A stretch of 64,000 bases of DNA from Mariniphaga sp964559175 (lineage in GTDB: Bacteria > Bacteroidota > Bacteroidia > Bacteroidales > Prolixibacteraceae), in NCBI GenBank assembly GCA_964559175.1, contig CAZLGT010000004.1, forward strand, positions 76,991 through 140,990, read 5' to 3'. Below, piece after piece: positions 36,578 through 45,433 of this stretch; position 1 is the stretch's first letter, and each line of letters starts with the position of its first letter. Both the position numbers and the translations under genes were made by a program. Under the pieces are notes generated by a model. The model was given only the letters and a program-made list of their open reading frames with translations, had not been told where the DNA came from and did not search any database.

Positions 36578-37651
36578 TTATTTTGCGCCGTTTGCTTTTA
36601 AAATTTCAACAATATTTTGATGGTCTTCGGCTGAAGCAAGTGATAATGCTGTGGTCCCGTCGTTTGCTTTGGCATTCACATTTGCACCTTTTTGAATAAG
36701 AAAATTAACCAGTTTTTCTTTGTTAAAAGCTGACGCTAACATGAGTGCAGTTCCGCCTGCTTCAGGCCCTGATGTTTTCGATTCGTCCACATCGGCTCCT
36801 TTTGATATAAGCAATTCTGCCATTTCTATCGGGACCCTTTCAAACAGAACTCCGGTGATGCACTGGAGGAAAATGCCGCCGCCATCTTCTCTTTTTGCAT
36901 GAATGTCGGCACCTTTTGATAATAGTTGCTCAGTGAGTTCCTGCGAGCGGGAAGCTATTTCGAGAAGTGCGGTAGTGCCGTCTTGTCCTTTCAAATTTAC
37001 ATCTGCACCTTCAGCAATTAAATATTTTGCCAGGTCCTGAAAATTGTATTGGCAGGTATAAATCAGAGGTGTATAGCCACTACTTGTTTCCTGAGCATTG
37101 ATTTCCGCTCCGGCATCAATCAGCATTTTAACTGCTTCCGGCTTATAACTCTTACAGGCCTGAATAAGTGGGGTACTGCCGCGAATTTTATCCCTGTGGT
37201 TTACATCAGCACCGGCATCAATTAGTATTTTTGTCAGCTCAGTACTTTGGAAAGCCTGAATCAATGGCGTATATACCGACCCTGAAATTTCTTCTTCCCT
37301 GTTTACATCTGCCCCTTCTGCAATCAATAATTTCACCATCTCCACCCGGTTGTTTGCAAGTGCGTCTCCTAAATAATTTTTGGTGTTGACATCGGCCCCT
37401 GCATCAATCAGGATTTTTGCCATTTCCGCATTGTTCATCATTATACTTAAACCCAGCGGTGTCATACCATGCAAATCATCCTCCCGCTCAAAATTAAGTT
37501 CAGCGCCGGAAGCAATCAGTTCTTTCACCGCATTCACATCGTTATCCTTCACTTTTTTAATCAGGTCGGAGCTTTGGGCCAAAAGATTTGGGAGTGCTGC
37601 AATCAGCAAAAATCCGGCAAGTAAAACAGAAAATTTCCTATTTGTTTTCAT
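36578..37651 (-). CDS. Exported ankyrin-repeat protein
   Basis: The signal peptide (MKTNRKFSVLLAGFLLIAALPNLLA) is followed by about ten ankyrin repeats of 30-33 residues covering the rest of the 357 aa protein, with recurring ADVN, LIDAGADVN and TPLI elements. Ankyrin arrays bind other proteins, so a periplasmic or surface binding role is inferred. It lies in the same run as lemA and the OmpA-like gene. A GC-rich palindromic repeat separates it from the OmpA-like gene upstream. Confidence 0.88.
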   Translation of the reverse strand: MKTNRKFSVLLAGFLLIAALPNLLAQSSDLIKKVKDNDVNAVKELIASGAELNFEREDDLHGMTPLGLSIMMNNAEMAKILIDAGADVNTKNYLGDALANNRVEMVKLLIAEGADVNREEEISGSVYTPLIQAFQSTELTKILIDAGADVNHRDKIRGSTPLIQACKSYKPEAVKMLIDAGAEINAQETSSGYTPLIYTCQYNFQDLAKYLIAEGADVNLKGQDGTTALLEIASRSQELTEQLLSKGADIHAKREDGGGIFLQCITGVLFERVPIEMAELLISKGADVDESKTSGPEAGGTALMLASAFNKEKLVNFLIQKGANVNAKANDGTTALSLASAEDHQNIVEILKANGAK

Positions 37652-37689
37652 CGTGATTTGTTTAAATTTTTATTCAAAGAATTTTTCTT

Positions 37690-37723
37690 CAACTCCTCCC
37701 CCTGGGGAGGCTGGGAGGGGCTA
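37690..37723. repeat. Solitary GC-rich REP-like palindrome
   Basis: The segment contains CCTCCCCCTGGGGAGG and then CTGGGAGGGGCTA. Read on the minus strand it begins AGCCCCTCCCAGCCTCCCC and aligns with both ends of the nuclease element in valS (49778-49813 and 50178-50210). It lies just past the stop codon of the OmpA-like gene and has no T run typical of a terminator. Confidence 0.7.
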
Positions 37724-37728
37724 CTTTT

Positions 37729-38994
37729 TTACATTTTCACAAATTCCACCCTCCGGTTGTTGGCTTTGCCTTCGGGTGTGCTGTTGGTATCGAGCGGCTG
37801 GCTTTCGCCCCAGCCTTTGGAAGTCATGCGGCCGGCATCGATGCCCAGTTTTGTCAGCGTGCTGACTACTGTCGCAGCGCGTTGTTCCGACAGGGTTTGA
37901 TTCAGCGCATCGTCGCCGTCGCTGTCGGTGTGGCCTTCCACACTGAATTTGATGTCAGGATTTTCCTTCATTAACGTGGCAATTTCATTGATAATTCCCA
38001 TGGACTCCGGCTTCAGAGTGGCTTTGTTCACATCAAAGCGTATCCCGTTGGCAATGATCTTTCCATCCTGCATGAATTTGTCGTACAGTTTTTGGCCGCC
38101 TTCGGCAATACGAATGTTTTTGATGTAAAAATTCACCGGTTTTGTATTGATAATTTCAATGGTTAGTCCGGTGGGATTGAAACCGAGGTTTGGAATGTTC
38201 AGCATGCGTTCATCGTCGTAATAAACTTTGAGCGCCCGCACATTAAATCCGATGGCAATGTGGCGCCAGAATGGTTTGTCCTGGTTGTACCAGAGCTGTT
38301 TCCCGGGAATAATTTTTTCACTTTTCAGGCCGGAAATGCCACCCGGGAATAAACTGATTTTATTTAAAGGAGCACCTCTTTGATTTTTCAAATCATATAA
38401 ATACACAAAATATTTGGCTGAATGCGGCTCCACATCGTAATAAGCGTCGAACTCAATGGTAAAAATATCCGGAAGATAGTCCTTCCCCGGTTCTTTCATA
38501 AAGGGAATTATGCTACTCGCACCTTCTCTGAACATGATAACCTTTTCACCTCCAAATTCGGCAATTTCCACATTTCCTTTATTCAAATCCCATCGCGACG
38601 GAAATTCCCCGTTTTCTTCGTTTTCCAGGTTGTCTTCAAAAATAATCTTGTCGCCCGGCACAAAATCGTATTTGGCCCAGTTTAGTTCGGGGCCTTTGGC
38701 TGCGGTTTGCTGAGGCTGCTGGGCGTTGGCAGGAAGTCCGTCGGCTGGCTGTTCCTGCTCAGCTTCTTCTGCCTGGCTTTTGTCCTTTTTTTTCTTTTTG
38801 CCAAACAGATTGCCAATGCCTTCTTCCAGTTTATCGAGTCCTTTGTCTATGGCCTGGTCGGTTTTTTTGTTGGCCCGCTGATCGACCTTTTTCTCTACTT
38901 TTTTCTCCACATCCACTTTTACCTGCGATGTGGCAGGAACGGCTTCCAAAAGAAAAGCGCCAATCATTAAAATGATAATCCAAATTTTTTTCAT
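37729..38994 (-). CDS. OmpA family protein
   Basis: The 421 aa protein has a signal peptide (MKKIWIIILMIGAFLLEAVPATS). It is followed by a charged, partly coiled region (DVEKKVEKKVDQRANKK), a beta-sandwich middle domain and a C-terminal OmpA peptidoglycan-binding domain with IKFSVEGHTDSDGDDALNQTLSEQRA and the typical end NNRRVEF. Outer-membrane or periplasmic anchoring to peptidoglycan is expected. Its start overlaps the stop of the small LuxR-type regulator by four bases, so that regulator is translationally coupled to it. Confidence 0.9.
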   Translation of the reverse strand: MKKIWIIILMIGAFLLEAVPATSQVKVDVEKKVEKKVDQRANKKTDQAIDKGLDKLEEGIGNLFGKKKKKDKSQAEEAEQEQPADGLPANAQQPQQTAAKGPELNWAKYDFVPGDKIIFEDNLENEENGEFPSRWDLNKGNVEIAEFGGEKVIMFREGASSIIPFMKEPGKDYLPDIFTIEFDAYYDVEPHSAKYFVYLYDLKNQRGAPLNKISLFPGGISGLKSEKIIPGKQLWYNQDKPFWRHIAIGFNVRALKVYYDDERMLNIPNLGFNPTGLTIEIINTKPVNFYIKNIRIAEGGQKLYDKFMQDGKIIANGIRFDVNKATLKPESMGIINEIATLMKENPDIKFSVEGHTDSDGDDALNQTLSEQRAATVVSTLTKLGIDAGRMTSKGWGESQPLDTNSTPEGKANNRRVEFVKM

Positions 38995-39224
38995 AACGGT
39001 ATGTTTTTTAATGTTTTATTGAAATTATTAATTGCCTCGATGCGGTTTTTGGCATGCAGTTTTTTGAAAATCTTTTTCAGGTGATATTTAACGGTATTCA
39101 CCGAAATGCCGGTTTCTCCTGAAATTTTTTGATTGGAATATCCCTTTTGCAGAAGTAGAAGGATGTGTTCTTCCTCCACCGAAATTAAATTTTTCGTTTC
39201 CATCTTTTGATCAGATTTCTGCAT
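38991..39224 (-). CDS. Stand-alone LuxR-type helix-turn-helix protein
   Basis: The 77 aa protein consists almost entirely of a GerE/LuxR DNA-binding domain (EEEHILLLLQKGYSNQKIS, SVNTVKYHLKKIFKKL, KNRIEAI). It has no receiver or sensor domain. The sequence is close to the C-terminal domain of the TPR-LuxR protein encoded just upstream, suggesting a duplication that lost the sensor. It overlaps the OmpA-like gene by four bases and probably regulates this run of genes; that is inference. Confidence 0.82.
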   Translation of the reverse strand: MQKSDQKMETKNLISVEEEHILLLLQKGYSNQKISGETGISVNTVKYHLKKIFKKLHAKNRIEAINNFNKTLKNIPL

Positions 39225-39296
39225 TCAATTTCGGAAAGAAACCGGCAGGATGTACTACCCGGAAGGGTAGTTTTTGCGCTTATGATAATCGGGCAT

Positions 39297-40820
39297 TCAA
39301 TTTTCGCTGCACCGCAAAACAGCCTCCATCCGGTTTTTTACATTCAGTTTGATGTAAATATTTTTGATGTGGAATTTCACCGTGTTTTCAGAAATAAACA
39401 GGTTTTCAGCAATTTTGGCATTGGAACAGCCTTGCCCCAGGTGATGCAGAATTTCGCTTTCGCGGGTGGTTAATCCCCATTTTTCAGTATAAATTTCCTG
39501 AATCGGCTGACTGGAATTATCAGCGTGCTCATTACCTTTTTTTTCATGCAGCAGAAAGTGCTGCAATTCGGTTTTCATCTGTTTCATTTTCTGGTTTTTA
39601 TGCCGAATAACCGACCAGCCTGTAACTGCGATAAGCAGACCCAGCAACACAAGGGCGCCAATAACCAGCCATTGCAGCCGCAGCCGGTTTTCTTTCAGTT
39701 GATTGGATTGCTCCAGCAAAAGAATTTGCTGTTCCTTTTTTTCGGTTTCGTACTGCGCCAGTAAGTCTATCACCGTTTCACGGCTTTTGGTTTCATTTAT
39801 GCGGTTGAACAGTTCAACATATTTTTCGTAATGGGCAAGCGCATCTTTTGTATTTCCGGTTGTTTTTAAAAGCTGGTAGTATGCCAGATGAATACCCGAC
39901 AAATCGGCAATCCAACTGGTATCGCACAATAAGAATGCCTCATCGAGAGCCTGAGTTGCTGATTTCGTTTCTCCCATCAGCATGTACGTTTCAGCCAGCC
40001 CACGGTGAGAATTCATCGCGCCGTAAACATCGCCAATCTGCCGGTCTATTTCCAATCCTCTTTTTTTGAGTTCAAGCGCCAGGTCATAATTTTGCTGTTT
40101 TTCCAGAACCGATGCGAGATTGGAGTAGCCCACCGATTCGCCTTTGCTGTAATCGTTTTCTGCTGAAACATGAATAAGCTGACGATAAAAATGAGCAGCA
40201 GAATCCATTTGACCCGAAAGCTCAAACAGATAGGCGGTTTCGTTGTAAATATTGGCTACAATTTTATAGTCGGAAATTCCCTGAATGAGCTTCACCGCGC
40301 GCCGGCAATAGTTTTCGGCTTCATCCAAACGGCCCAGCACCCGGAGCAATTGCGCCATGTTCCGGGCGCCGCGGGCCCGACGAAGGGTATCAGCCGATTC
40401 TTCCACCAGCCAGTACGCCTGAAGGTACCAGTAAAAAGCAGAGTCGCGGTTTCCGGTATATTCGTATGTTCTTCCCAAACCTGTCATGGCATCGCTTTGC
40501 AGGCCATTGTCCTTTGTTTCATCCAGAACTCTGAGGAACCAGGTTTGGGCCTGCTTTTCTTTTCCGGCATGCATCAGGCTGTTACCGGTTTTGTATTGAA
40601 GCCGGTTTTTATCCTCATCCGGAATATTCTTTTCTGTGTTTTGCAAAATTTTCTGATAAATCCCGGCAGCCTCCCCATGCTTTTCCAGTAAGGCCAGCGA
40701 ATCGGCTTTTGCCTCATAAACCGGGTTTTGGTCGAGCCTGTTTTGGCAGGGAGCTTTAAAAGAATAACAGCATCCTGAAAGGAAAGATACAATAAAAACG
40801 ATATGCCTAAAATGCTCCAT
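39297..40820 (-). CDS. TPR-repeat, membrane-anchored LuxR-type regulator
   Basis: The 507 aa protein starts with a signal-like segment containing Cys (FLSGCCYS). Roughly 300 residues of tetratricopeptide repeats follow, then a transmembrane helix (LVIGALVLLGLLIAVTGWSVI) around residue 395 and a C-terminal LuxR helix-turn-helix (TTRESEILHHLGQGCSNAKIAENLFIS). The layout places the TPR sensor outside the membrane and the DNA-binding domain in the cytoplasm, a one-component design frequent in Bacteroidota. It heads a seven-gene minus-strand run. Confidence 0.88.
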   Translation of the reverse strand: MEHFRHIVFIVSFLSGCCYSFKAPCQNRLDQNPVYEAKADSLALLEKHGEAAGIYQKILQNTEKNIPDEDKNRLQYKTGNSLMHAGKEKQAQTWFLRVLDETKDNGLQSDAMTGLGRTYEYTGNRDSAFYWYLQAYWLVEESADTLRRARGARNMAQLLRVLGRLDEAENYCRRAVKLIQGISDYKIVANIYNETAYLFELSGQMDSAAHFYRQLIHVSAENDYSKGESVGYSNLASVLEKQQNYDLALELKKRGLEIDRQIGDVYGAMNSHRGLAETYMLMGETKSATQALDEAFLLCDTSWIADLSGIHLAYYQLLKTTGNTKDALAHYEKYVELFNRINETKSRETVIDLLAQYETEKKEQQILLLEQSNQLKENRLRLQWLVIGALVLLGLLIAVTGWSVIRHKNQKMKQMKTELQHFLLHEKKGNEHADNSSQPIQEIYTEKWGLTTRESEILHHLGQGCSNAKIAENLFISENTVKFHIKNIYIKLNVKNRMEAVLRCSEN

Positions 40821-40857
40821 AATTGTATAAAAATCGGGAAATGAGCAGGTCTCTTAT

Positions 40858-40865
40858 CAAAGTTA
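40858..40865 (-). promoter_or_regulatory. Promoter -7 box of the TPR-LuxR run
   Basis: CAAAGTTA reads TAACTTTG on the minus strand, an exact TAnnTTTG match 37 bases before the ATG at 40820. Confidence 0.45.
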
Positions 40866-40957
40866 GTGAATGACAAATCAAAAAGCAAGTTTTTAACCAA
40901 TGATGTGTATTATTGTTTTCTGCTGCTTTTTTGTAATTTCGGCCAAAATGTAATGCT

Positions 40958-41266
40958 ATGTTTATTGTTCACGTATTTGTGCATGTTAAAAAAGACCGGG
41001 TAGAGGATTTTAAAATGGCTACCATTGAAAATGCCCGCCAGAGTTTGGAGGAACCCGGAATTGCCCGTTTCGATATCATTCAGGAACAGGACGACCCCAC
41101 CCAATTTTTGTTGGTGGAGGTATATCGTACGTATGAAGATCCTGGAAAGCATAAACAAACCGATCACTATTTAAGGTGGCGCGATGAGGTGGCTCACATG
41201 ATGGCCGAGCCGCGCACTTCCGTTAAGTATTTTAATGTATTTCCGGTGGATGAAGGATGGGAATAA
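40958..41266 (+). CDS. Antibiotic biosynthesis monooxygenase (ABM) domain protein
   Basis: The 102 aa single-domain dimeric alpha/beta ferredoxin-like protein starts MFIVHVFVHVKKDRVEDFK and contains ARQSLEEPGIARFDIIQ and the HKQTDHYLRW segment. This is the pattern of quinol monooxygenases and LsrG-like enzymes, whose substrates vary. It overlaps the following alcohol dehydrogenase by ten bases, so the two are coupled. The pair may act in one catabolic route, possibly oxidising or recycling a small carbonyl compound; this is inferred. Confidence 0.82.
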   Translation: MFIVHVFVHVKKDRVEDFKMATIENARQSLEEPGIARFDIIQEQDDPTQFLLVEVYRTYEDPGKHKQTDHYLRWRDEVAHMMAEPRTSVKYFNVFPVDEGWE

Positions 41267-42414
41267 ACTTTGAATTTGCAACGGCAACACAGGTTGTTTT
41301 CGGGAACGGAACGGTTTCCAAAGTTCCGCAATTGCTTCAGGGAATGGGGAATATTATTCTTTTGGTTACCGGAAAAAACCCCGGGCGTGCAAAGTTTTTA
41401 ACCGAAAGCCTGGAAGCAGAAGGTTTTAGTGTATTTTATTTTCAGGTTGAAAAAGAACCAGATACCGGTATGATTTCCAACGGGGTAAGACTTGCACGCA
41501 AAACAAATTGCCAGGCGGTTGTGGGATTCGGTGGTGGAAGCGTTATCGACAGCGCCAAAGCCATTGCCGCACTGGTTCCCAACAAAGGTGAACTGCCGGA
41601 TTACCTGGAAGTGATTGGAAAAGGCAAAAAGCCGGAAGAAAAACCGCTGCCGTTTATTGCCGTTCCAACCACCGCCGGCACCGGCGCCGAAGTAACCAAA
41701 AATTCAGTAATTCATTCGCCCGAACACCATGTAAAGGTAAGTTTACGCAGTCCGCTCATGTTTCCCGATGTGGCTGTGGTTGACCCGGAACTCACCCTTT
41801 CCATGCCACCTGAAATTACGGCCACTACCGGGATGGATGCCCTTACCCACCTGCTCGAAACCTTTGTTTCCAATCAGGCCAATCCGTTTATCGACATACT
41901 TTGCCGCGAAGGCATGCGCCGGATTTCCGTTTCATTAAAAAAGGCTTATGACAACGGCGATGACCTGAAAGCCCGTGAAGACATGGCATTTGCGGCCATG
42001 CTTGGCGGAATGGCGCTGGCCAATGTAAAACTGGGCGCCGTTCATGGTTTTGCAGGTCCAATGGGTGGAATGTTTGCGGTTCCGCACGGTGCGGTTTGTG
42101 CTGCACTTTTGCCGGCTGTGATGGAAATCAACATCAGGGTGTTGGAAGAACAAAAGCAAAATCAATCGCTGGCAAAATATGTCGAAGTGGCCCAAATTTT
42201 GACCGGAAACCCAGACGCAAAAATTGAAGATGGAATAAATTGGGCAGAAGAAATGGTGAAAGCTTTAAAAATTCCGTCCCTGGCTGCTTTTGGGCTTTCC
42301 TCATCCGACTTTCCTGTTTTGGTTGAAAAAGCCAAAAAAGCCAGCAGCATGAAGGGAAATCCGGTATCGCTCAGCAAAGAACAACTGACAGCCATTCTCG
42401 AAAAATCGGTCTGA
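41257..42414 (+). CDS. Iron-containing alcohol dehydrogenase
   Basis: The 385 aa protein is a group III, Fe-dependent dehydrogenase with NAD-binding GGGSVIDSAKAIA near residues 90-102, PTTAGTGAEVTKNSV, and the metal-binding AVHGFAGPMGGMFAVPHG containing conserved His. Its N-terminus (FEFATATQVVFGNGTV) is typical of the Bacteroidota members. It is translationally coupled to the ABM protein upstream. Substrate, alcohol or maleylacetate type, cannot be told. Confidence 0.9.
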   Translation: MGINFEFATATQVVFGNGTVSKVPQLLQGMGNIILLVTGKNPGRAKFLTESLEAEGFSVFYFQVEKEPDTGMISNGVRLARKTNCQAVVGFGGGSVIDSAKAIAALVPNKGELPDYLEVIGKGKKPEEKPLPFIAVPTTAGTGAEVTKNSVIHSPEHHVKVSLRSPLMFPDVAVVDPELTLSMPPEITATTGMDALTHLLETFVSNQANPFIDILCREGMRRISVSLKKAYDNGDDLKAREDMAFAAMLGGMALANVKLGAVHGFAGPMGGMFAVPHGAVCAALLPAVMEINIRVLEEQKQNQSLAKYVEVAQILTGNPDAKIEDGINWAEEMVKALKIPSLAAFGLSSSDFPVLVEKAKKASSMKGNPVSLSKEQLTAILEKSV

Positions 42415-42525
42415 TATAAAAAAAAAACGGCATCGCTCCAACACATTAAAATAATCCGTAACTTATTGTGGCTTTTTGTTTTCCAAAAGCAGCGATTCTT
42501 TTTTATCATCTAAATACGGAATAAG

Positions 42526-44451
42526 ATGAAAAAATCAGCCTTAACCTTTCTTTTTTCCCTGTTTGCCGTTGTATTGATGGCACAGGTTCCGGCAGGTTTT
42601 AGTTACCAGGCCGTAGTGCGCAACAATTCAGGCGAAGTGGTTGCCGGAAAAACTGTAAAATTCAAGTTCAGCATTTTACAGAACAGCGCTACCGGAACGC
42701 CGGTTTATGTGGAGACCCAGTCGAAGGAAACCAACGAATTTGGCCTGGCCAACCTGGTTGTAGGCACAGGTACCAAAGTCAGCGGAAATTTTAACCCGGC
42801 GGCATGGGGAAGCAACTCCCATTATTTAAAAGTGGAACTCGACGCCAATAACGGCAGCACCTTTTCTCATTTGGGAACCATGCAACTAATGGCTGTTCCG
42901 TATGCATTTCATGCAAAAACGGTTGAAGAAGTAGCTGACAATTCGGTCACATCAGCAAAAATTGCGGATGGAGCAGTAACCGGTGCTAAAATAGCACAGA
43001 GTGGCGCTACAACCGGACAAGCTTTGAAATGGAACGGCACCACCTGGGCACCTGCAGCCGATAATGAAGGCAGCAGTGAAAGTGCCTGGCAAACCGCCGG
43101 AGACAATGTTTACCGTTCTGCAGGAAAGGTTGGAATAGGAACCAATACTCCTGCTGCACAGTTGCATGTGCAGGGCACCGCAGCCGGCCAGGGGAATATT
43201 TTATTTGCCGGAGCAAAAACTTCGAACCCAGGCGAGCCGCCGGCCTCAGGGGAAGGCACGCGCCTGATGTGGTACCCCGACAAAGCAGCTTTAAGGTCTG
43301 GTTATGTTGGGGGCTCCCGGTGGGATAAAGACAATATCGGGAATTACTCTGTCGCTTTTGGCACCAGTCCGCTGGCTTCAGGCGCCAATTCAGTTGCGAT
43401 AGGAGGTTCTCCCACCGCCTCGGGAAGTTATTCCTCCGCTTTCGGTTACATGACAATCGCTTCCGGATCGACATCCACTGCATTCGGAAACGCTGCTGAG
43501 GCTTCGGGTCAATGGTCCGTAGCGATAGGGAATCATACTACCGCTTCGGGAGCTAATTCCATTGCCATGGGAAAAGATAATACTGCTGAAGGAGAGAATT
43601 CTGTCACTATCGGTCGAAATGTAAGGGCCTATTCATTTTGTGAAACAGTTATAGGATACAGTAACACGCCTTATGCAGGCAGTAAAACAGATTGGCGTCC
43701 AAACGACAGGCTCTTTGTTATAGGTAACGGAATAACCTCGGCAAGCAATGCAATGACTGTCTTAAAAAGTGGATTTACCGGTATAGGCACAGATACTCCC
43801 CAGGCAGGTTTGCATATCAAAGGGGGTGGTTTCCCTGCCAGTTTCATGTATATAGAGGCAAATGTAGGAAATGATGCAGGTATCCGCATATATGACGGCA
43901 AAACAGCAAAATGGCATCTGTTTAACAATGTTGCGTCCGGCGGGTTGCAAATTTACAATGCCGACGGGAATACAGCCATCTTTGCCAAACAATCCAATAC
44001 CTTTGTTGGTCTCGGAACTACCAATCCAACCCAGAAACTTCATGTGGTGGGTAATGCCTACAAAACCGAAGGCGGAACTTCCTGGGCAACTTCTTCCGAC
44101 CTGAGGTTAAAAACCGTTTTGGGCAACTATGAAAAGGGATTGGATGAAATTGCTGCCCTTAATGCTGTTCGTTTTGTATATAATGAAGGCAATCCACGGG
44201 AACTTTTATCTGATATCGAACAGGTTGGGTTTGTTGCACAGGAAGTTCAGAAAATCTTCCCCGAAGCAGTATCGGACGCCGAAGACGGCTACCTCGATTT
44301 TAATATTCATGCCATTAACATTGCCCTGGTGAATGCCATTAAAGAACTGAAAGCCGAAAACGTCCGGCTGAAAGCTGAAAACTGGGAACAAAATTCCCGG
44401 ATTGAACGGCTGGAAAGTCTCTTTTCAACACGTGCACAAAATGAAGAATAA
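42526..44451 (+). CDS. YadA-head-like surface protein with S74 intramolecular chaperone end
   Basis: The signal peptide (MKKSALTFLFSLFAVVLMA) precedes a beta domain. A series of 14-residue repeats near residues 265-365 (SVAFGTSPLASGAN, SVAIGGSPTASGSY, STAFGNAAEASGQW, SVAIGNHTTASGAN) has the pattern of YadA head left-handed beta-rolls. The C-terminus, SSDLRLKTVLGNYEKGLDE ... VGFVAQEVQKIFPEAV, is a Peptidase_S74 (endosialidase chaperone) domain with its conserved Ser-Asp, and ends in a coiled coil. A trimeric adhesin or fibre is expected. The next gene is a T9SS cargo protein 11 bases inside its 3' end. Confidence 0.85.
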   Translation: MKKSALTFLFSLFAVVLMAQVPAGFSYQAVVRNNSGEVVAGKTVKFKFSILQNSATGTPVYVETQSKETNEFGLANLVVGTGTKVSGNFNPAAWGSNSHYLKVELDANNGSTFSHLGTMQLMAVPYAFHAKTVEEVADNSVTSAKIADGAVTGAKIAQSGATTGQALKWNGTTWAPAADNEGSSESAWQTAGDNVYRSAGKVGIGTNTPAAQLHVQGTAAGQGNILFAGAKTSNPGEPPASGEGTRLMWYPDKAALRSGYVGGSRWDKDNIGNYSVAFGTSPLASGANSVAIGGSPTASGSYSSAFGYMTIASGSTSTAFGNAAEASGQWSVAIGNHTTASGANSIAMGKDNTAEGENSVTIGRNVRAYSFCETVIGYSNTPYAGSKTDWRPNDRLFVIGNGITSASNAMTVLKSGFTGIGTDTPQAGLHIKGGGFPASFMYIEANVGNDAGIRIYDGKTAKWHLFNNVASGGLQIYNADGNTAIFAKQSNTFVGLGTTNPTQKLHVVGNAYKTEGGTSWATSSDLRLKTVLGNYEKGLDEIAALNAVRFVYNEGNPRELLSDIEQVGFVAQEVQKIFPEAVSDAEDGYLDFNIHAINIALVNAIKELKAENVRLKAENWEQNSRIERLESLFSTRAQNEE

Positions 44452-44944
44452 AAACGTAAATAAGATCAACATGAAACCAGTTTTCGTTTTAACTGTGCTG
44501 CTTTTTGCAGCAACTGCAACTTATGCCCAGCAGGTGATTGCAGGCTCGGGAAACTCTGGTAGCACCGCCGGTTACACAGTGGACTGGACCCTGGGTGAAC
44601 CGGTGATTGAAACCATCTCCGGTTCAGGCAACATACTTACACAGGGCATGCACCAGATCAAACTTCTGGTAACGGCCATCGGCGAAATGGAACTTCCCGG
44701 ACTGGAAGTGAAGGTATATCCCAACCCCACCGGACGGTTTCTGAAAATTGAAATCATTCAGACAGGGAAGGAGCAGTTCTTTTATGAAATTTCCTACATT
44801 ACAGGCCGTAAATCGGTTCTGAAAGAAATGCAGGCCAACACCGAAGAAATAGACATGGGAAGCTACGTTTCAGGTATCTATTTTCTGAATGTATTATCGC
44901 AAAACCATAAAATTGTAAAAGGTTTTAAAATCATAAAAAATTAG
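44441..44944 (+). CDS. Short secreted protein with T9SS type A sorting domain
   Basis: A signal peptide (VFVLTVLLFAATATYAQ) is followed by AGSGNSGSTAGYTVDWTLGEPVIET, a module frequent in Bacteroidota cell-surface proteins. The C-terminal type A sorting domain (KVYPNPTGRF ... GIYFLNVLSQ) directs type IX export. The ATG at 44441 overlaps the previous gene by 11 bases; an ATG at 44471 directly before the signal peptide is an equally possible start. It is probably cotranscribed with the YadA-like protein. No other domain is visible. Confidence 0.8.
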   Translation: MKNKNVNKINMKPVFVLTVLLFAATATYAQQVIAGSGNSGSTAGYTVDWTLGEPVIETISGSGNILTQGMHQIKLLVTAIGEMELPGLEVKVYPNPTGRFLKIEIIQTGKEQFFYEISYITGRKSVLKEMQANTEEIDMGSYVSGIYFLNVLSQNHKIVKGFKIIKN

Positions 44945-44991
44945 ATGGCTAAATTATTTCCCCTCAAAATTGTTTTACTGAGAAAAAATCT

Positions 44992-45022
44992 GGTCAGATA
45001 CATTTAAAAACAGGGTCAGATA
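44992..45022. repeat. Paired GGTCAGATA direct repeat
   Basis: GGTCAGATA occurs at 44992-45000 and again at 45014-45022, 22 bases apart, in the gap before the promoter of the mutL unit. GGTCAGAT-type words are familiar next to REP-associated and IS200-like transposases, but no transposase is present here. Confidence 0.35.
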
Positions 45023-45092
45023 AATCCGGTAAGCGAGGTATGATAAAAATGTTCTCCTTATTTCATTATCATGCATTTTCCTGAAGAAACCT

Positions 45093-45100
45093 TATCTTTG
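45093..45100 (+). promoter_or_regulatory. Promoter -7 box of the mutL unit
   Basis: TATCTTTG is an exact TAnnTTTG match 18 bases before the ATG at 45119. Confidence 0.55.
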
Positions 45101-45118
45101 TAAAAATTAGAAACGATT

Positions 45119-45433
45119 ATGATTGGGAGATTTTTTTATACACCGCCGGCTAAGAAGTTTCACATAACGCCGCGTTTTTACGACCCCGACAAGGATGAAC
45201 GGGATGAGCGTGAACGACGCGTAAAAGATGAACTGGGTATTGTTGACGAAAAAAAACCGGACAGCAACAGACCTTTCCGGCCCAATCTTAAAGGGCAGTT
45301 CAGGCAGGCGCAGGAAGGTTTTTCCAAATCGTCGGAAAAAGCCCGCAAGGCTTCCAACACCCGGCTTATTATTTTAATTTTGATTCTGACTCTGATTTTT
45401 TATCTGTTTTTTTATTCTGATTTTACGTTTTAG
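45119..45433 (+). CDS. Small tail-anchored membrane protein upstream of mutL
   Basis: The 104 aa protein has a highly charged N-terminal part (YDPDKDERDERERRVKDELG) and one C-terminal transmembrane helix (LIILILILTLIFYLFFY). It overlaps the mutL GTG start by one base, so translation is coupled. Similar small proteins precede mutL in other Bacteroidota by recollection, which suggests a conserved gene, but no function is known. Confidence 0.7.
   Translation: MIGRFFYTPPAKKFHITPRFYDPDKDERDERERRVKDELGIVDEKKPDSNRPFRPNLKGQFRQAQEGFSKSSEKARKASNTRLIILILILTLIFYLFFYSDFTF

Noticed and set aside
37690..37723. The solitary GC-rich palindrome as an intrinsic terminator of the OmpA-like gene
   Set aside because: On the minus strand the stem is followed by AGTTGAAG rather than T residues, and the sequence matches the valS element ends much better than a terminator.
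39254..39271. Hairpin ACTACCC-GGAA-GGGTAGT with five T on the plus strand
   Set aside because: It looks like a terminator only on the plus strand, where no gene ends. On the transcribed minus strand there is no T run, so it was not called as one.
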